Position numbers and translations under genes: made by a program
The notes under the pieces: model-generated
Told to the model about the DNA's origin: nothing
What the model saw: the letters and a program-made list of their open reading frames with translations, nothing else
Databases searched by the model: none
NCBI GenBank assembly: GCA_016210785.1
Contig: JACQTN010000076.1
Location: forward strand, 1-7,468
Source: Armatimonadota bacterium
GTDB lineage: Bacteria; Sysuimicrobiota; Sysuimicrobiia; Sysuimicrobiales; JACQTN01
Length of the DNA stretch: 7,468 bases
Direction: 5' to 3'
In this document: positions 5,315 to 7,468 of the stretch, piece after piece
Numbering within the stretch: the stretch's first letter is position 1
Layout: every line of letters starts with the position of its first letter

Positions 5315-5591
5315 ATGGTGCCCGCCGTGGCCAGGGCTATCAGAATCCTCCGGTACCTGGCCCGCCACGGCGACCGCGGCGCGACCCTCGCTCAGATCCA
5401 CCGCGCGCTTGACCTCAACAAGAGCACCTGCCACAACATCCTCAAGACCCTGCAGCGGTACGGGTTTCTCGAGTTCATGCCCCCGTCCAGAAGATACCGG
5501 CTGGGGCACGCGCTCGTTGAGCTGGGACGCCTGTCCAGGTACGTCCGGCCTCATCCGTCCGTCGGTGTTCGACTCTCTCCGCGAAAAATGA
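5315..5591 (+). pseudogene. IclR-family regulator remnant: winged-helix domain only, frameshifted and truncated
   Basis: ATG 5315 follows GAGGAGG (5302-5308) at 6 bases. The first 70-odd residues are a good IclR winged helix-turn-helix: 'AVARAIRILRYLARHG', 'ATLAQIHRALDLNKSTCHNI' with recognition helix, 'LKTLQRYGFLEF', and the wing 'RRYRLGHALVELG'. After 'GRLSR' (about 5537) this frame turns into arginine-rich non-IclR sequence. The +1 frame instead reads 'TSGLIRPSVFDSLREK' and stops at TGA 5589-5591. That resembles the linker helix that normally leads into the IclR effector domain. The gene therefore seems to carry a one-base insertion near 5537-5541 and to have lost the roughly 160-residue ligand domain. 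Without a frameshift the original frame runs on through coxM without a stop, giving an apparent 390-residue HTH-FAD fusion that I consider accidental. Whether a short DNA-binding peptide is still made is unknown. Confidence 0.75.
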
Positions 5592-5611
5592 GGCACAGGG
5601 GGTGGGGGGGC

Positions 5612-6487
5612 ATGATAACAGACAAGTTCGAGTACCTGGTTCCCAGGACCGTTGCGGAGGCGGTGAGCCTCCTCCAGCGGCACCGGGGCGAGGCCAAGCT
5701 GCTTGCCGGCGGTCATAGCCTCATTCCCCTGATGAAACTCCGCCTGGCCACCCCCCGATACCTTGTCGACCTCAACCGGATCGACGGGCTGGCCGACATC
5801 AACGAGGCCGGCGGCTTCCTCCGCGTCGGCGCCCTCACCCGGCATGCCGACATCGAGACGTCGGACTTGATCCTCTCCCGGTATCCTCTGCTCGCGGATG
5901 CGGCCAGGGTGATCGCCGACCCTCTGGTCCGCAACATGGGCACCATCGGCGGGTCGCTGGCCCACGCCGACCCGGCCGGGGACTGGGGCGCGGCGATGCT
6001 GGCGGCAAGGGCCCAGGTGGTGGTCTCGGGCGCCAGAGGGGAGCGCATCCTTCCCATCGACGAGTTTCTGGTGGACATGTTCACCACGGCGCTCCAGCCC
6101 GATGAGATCGTGACCGAGATTCGCGTGCCCCAGCCTCCGCCCAGGAGCGGGGGTGCCTACGTCAAGCTCGAGCGCAAGGTGGGCGACTTTGCCATCGTGG
6201 CGGTGGGGGTCTCTGTCGTTCTCGACGGGAAAGACCGGTGTGAGCAGGTGGGGCTTGGACTCTGCAACGTGGGCGCGACCTCACTGCGCGCGCGGCGGGC
6301 CGAGGAGGCCCTCCGGGGAAAGACCCCTGACGAGGAGGCCATCGCCGGCGCCGCCCGGGCCGCCGCAGAGGAGTGCGACCCCACAAGCGACCTGCGCGGT
6401 CCCGCGGAATACAAGCGCGACATCGTGAGGGTTCTGGGCGCGCGAGCGCTGAGGCTGGCCGTGCAGCGGGCGAGAGGAGGGGTGTGA
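5612..6487 (+). CDS. coxM: FAD-binding subunit of a CO dehydrogenase/xanthine dehydrogenase-type molybdenum hydroxylase
   Basis: A 291-residue medium subunit of the CoxM/CutM type, which holds FAD and passes electrons from the iron-sulfur subunit to an acceptor. Both FAD-binding signatures are present: '[14 protein letters not shown]' at 32-45 and '[18 protein letters not shown]' at 107-124. A C-terminal flavoprotein domain ends with '[14 protein letters not shown]' (267-280). Length is normal for the family. I chose ATG 5612 ([14 protein letters not shown]) because homologues begin with this kind of 'F-Y-L-P-T' stretch. Its ribosome-binding region is an odd G-run, GGGGGTGGGGGGG (5598-5610). 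The same frame is open upstream into the broken iclR gene, so an automated call may start at 5300 or 5315; the extra 99-104 residues are then not part of the enzyme. It is first of three tightly packed genes with coxS and coxL. The actual substrate cannot be told from this subunit. Confidence 0.92.
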   Translation: MITDKFEYLVPRTVAEAVSLLQRHRGEAKLLAGGHSLIPLMKLRLATPRYLVDLNRIDGLADINEAGGFLRVGALTRHADIETSDLILSRYPLLADAARVIADPLVRNMGTIGGSLAHADPAGDWGAAMLAARAQVVVSGARGERILPIDEFLVDMFTTALQPDEIVTEIRVPQPPPRSGGAYVKLERKVGDFAIVAVGVSVVLDGKDRCEQVGLGLCNVGATSLRARRAEEALRGKTPDEEAIAGAARAAAEECDPTSDLRGPAEYKRDIVRVLGARALRLAVQRARGGV

Positions 6488-6488
6488 G

Positions 6489-6989
6489 ATGAACCACCGG
6501 ATCAGTGTGACGATTAACGGCGCCATCCACCAGGCGGAGGTCGAGCCACGGCTGCTGCTGGTCCATTTCATCCGCGAGGTCCTGGGCCTCACGGGCACCC
6601 ACATCGGGTGCGACACCACCAACTGTGGCGCCTGCACGGTCCTCATGGACGGGCGTCCCGTCAAGTCCTGCACCATGTTTGCCGTTCAGGCCGACGGGCG
6701 CCGGGTGATGACGGTGGAAGGGCTGGCGCGGGATGGCCAGCTCCATCCGATCCAGGAAGGCTTTCACGAGAAGCACGGTCTCCAGTGTGGATTCTGCACG
6801 CCGGGAATGATGATGACCGCCTACGCCTTCCTCCAGCGATCTCCCCACCCGTCGGAGGCAGAGATCCGGCGGGCGATCTCCGGTAACCTCTGCCGCTGCA
6901 CCGGGTACGTCAACATCGTGGAGGCCATCGGGTACGCGGCTGAGAAGATGCGTGGTGCACCGGCGGTCGCCGGCGAGGGGAGGCGATGA
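6489..6989 (+). CDS. coxS: [2Fe-2S] subunit of a CO dehydrogenase/xanthine dehydrogenase-type molybdenum hydroxylase
   Basis: A 166-residue small subunit carrying two [2Fe-2S] clusters that relay electrons from molybdenum to FAD. The N-terminal ferredoxin-like domain has C41, C46, C49 and C61 ('[12 protein letters not shown]'). The C-terminal helical domain has C100, C103, C135 and C137 ('[17 protein letters not shown]' and '[11 protein letters not shown]'). All eight cluster ligands are present. It starts one base after the coxM stop, with AGGAGG at 6475-6480 as ribosome-binding site 8 bases before ATG 6489, and so is translationally coupled. The gene order medium-small-large is the classic cox order but also occurs in other members of the family (for example aldehyde, nicotinate or aromatic-acid hydroxylases). 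Family certain; substrate unknown. Confidence 0.95.
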   Translation: MNHRISVTINGAIHQAEVEPRLLLVHFIREVLGLTGTHIGCDTTNCGACTVLMDGRPVKSCTMFAVQADGRRVMTVEGLARDGQLHPIQEGFHEKHGLQCGFCTPGMMMTAYAFLQRSPHPSEAEIRRAISGNLCRCTGYVNIVEAIGYAAEKMRGAPAVAGEGRR

Positions 6990-6991
6990 CC

Positions 6992-7468
6992 ATGGCGCAA
7001 GCATATGGCATGGGACACGCGGTCAAGCGCAGGGAGGATGCCCGGTTTCTGCGCGGCAAGGGAACCTACATCGACGACATCAAGCTGCCGGGGATGCTCT
7101 ACCTGGACATCGTGCGCAGCCCGTATGCGCACGCCAGGATCAAGGCCATTCATCCCGAGAAGGCCCTGGCCATCCCCGGCGTCCTGGCCGTGATCACCGG
7201 CAAGGACCTGGACAAGTACGGCCTGGCCTGGATGCCCACGCTGATGTCCGACCGGCAGATGGTCCTGCCCATCGACACCGTCTTGTATCAGGCCCAGGAG
7301 GTGGCTGCCGTGCTGTCCACCGAACGGTCTATTGCCGCCGACGGCGTTGTGGCAGTTGATGTGGACTACGAGCCGCTGCCGGTCGTGGTGGATCCCCAAA
7401 AGGCCCTGCAGCCCGACGCCCCGGTGATCCGCCAGGATCGAGAGAAGAAGAGCAACCACATCTGGCAC
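6992..7468 (+). CDS. coxL: Molybdopterin-binding large subunit (CoxL/xanthine dehydrogenase type), N-terminal part, runs off right edge
   Basis: The plus strand is open from ATG 6992 to the window edge, giving 159 residues of a subunit that is normally about 750-800 long. The start reads MAQAYGMGHAVKRREDARFL, followed by 'GKGTYIDDIKLPGMLYLDIV' and 'RSPYAHARIKAI', the standard opening of the aldehyde/xanthine dehydrogenase a/b-hammerhead domain. 'EVAAVLSTERSIAADGVVAV' and 'DYEPLPVVVDP' follow near residues 102-136. GGGGAGG at 6977-6983 is 8 bases before ATG 6992. An ATG at 6986 overlapping the coxS stop (ATGA) is in frame but only 2 bases from that site, so 6992 is preferred. The molybdenum active-site loop (VAYxxCSFR in true form I CO dehydrogenase) lies outside the window, so the substrate stays open. 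It forms one operon with coxM and coxS. Confidence 0.9.
   Translation, partial: MAQAYGMGHAVKRREDARFLRGKGTYIDDIKLPGMLYLDIVRSPYAHARIKAIHPEKALAIPGVLAVITGKDLDKYGLAWMPTLMSDRQMVLPIDTVLYQAQEVAAVLSTERSIAADGVVAVDVDYEPLPVVVDPQKALQPDAPVIRQDREKKSNHIWH

Noticed and set aside
5060..5965. A 301-codon minus-strand frame across the recR end and coxM
   Set aside because: It runs across a strong plus-strand promoter and two plus-strand genes and shows no family motif.
5300..6487. A genuine IclR-HTH/FAD-subunit fusion protein
   Set aside because: IclR-like sequence continues in another frame after about 5537 and ends in a stop, and coxM has its own conventional N-terminus at 5612. The open junction is best explained as chance. 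Kept as a finding because it needs checking.
6162..7004. A 280-codon minus-strand frame opposite coxM/coxS
   Set aside because: Antisense shadow. The plus strand has eight conserved cysteines in coxS and full coxM motifs.

Overview
The window comes from a GC-rich bacterial chromosome (coding regions have strong G/C bias at third codon positions). The order dnaX - ybaB/ebfC - recR is an ancient housekeeping arrangement found widely in bacteria. The RecR and DnaX sequences, including the ending 'DPLVARAVQLFGG' of DnaX, look more like Gram-positive/terrabacterial relatives (Bacillota-like, Chloroflexota- or Armatimonadota-like high-GC lineages) than like proteobacteria. This placement is an inference from sequence appearance, not from a search.

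Layout, left to right. (1) 1-175, minus strand: the N-terminal part of an XRE-type helix-turn-helix regulator that runs off the left edge, with a promoter and possible operator just behind it. (2) 176-619: a visibly less GC-rich stretch without a confident gene, holding at most a small broken reading frame. (3) 620-1624, minus: a membrane CPBP-family (CAAX-protease/Abi-like) putative metalloprotease with a zinc ribbon inserted after two membrane helices. (4) 1708-4145, plus: dnaX (clamp-loader tau/gamma) and ybaB, 14 bases apart. (5) 4146-4560: a 415-base gap full of DNA structure: tandem hairpins at the end of ybaB, a 10-bp inverted repeat, a 59/60-bp imperfect tandem duplication, and a 71-base near-perfect palindrome just ahead of recR. 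(6) recR, 4561-5157. (7) 5158-5314: a 10-bp tandem repeat, a very clear sigma70-type promoter (TTGACA, 17 bases, TACGAT) and a perfect 9-bp inverted repeat at the expected transcription start. (8) 5315-5591: the remains of an IclR-family regulator, with an intact winged-helix domain, then an apparent one-base frameshift, a stop, and no effector domain. (9) 5612-7468: coxM, coxS and the start of coxL, the three subunits of a molybdenum hydroxylase of the CO dehydrogenase/xanthine dehydrogenase type, tightly packed as one operon and running off the right edge.

How the parts work together. dnaX, ybaB and recR serve replication and recombinational repair. The coxMSL operon encodes an FAD subunit, a two-cluster 2Fe-2S subunit and a molybdopterin subunit that pass electrons from a substrate oxidised at molybdenum to an acceptor. 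The substrate cannot be read here because the active-site loop of CoxL lies beyond the window. The promoter, palindrome and decayed IclR gene in front of coxM suggest that a once locally regulated catabolic operon has lost its regulator's sensing domain.

No undescribed multi-gene system is evident. The most notable signals are the broken IclR gene, whose frameshift creates a misleading in-frame fusion with coxM, and the dense set of palindromes and repeats on either side of recR.
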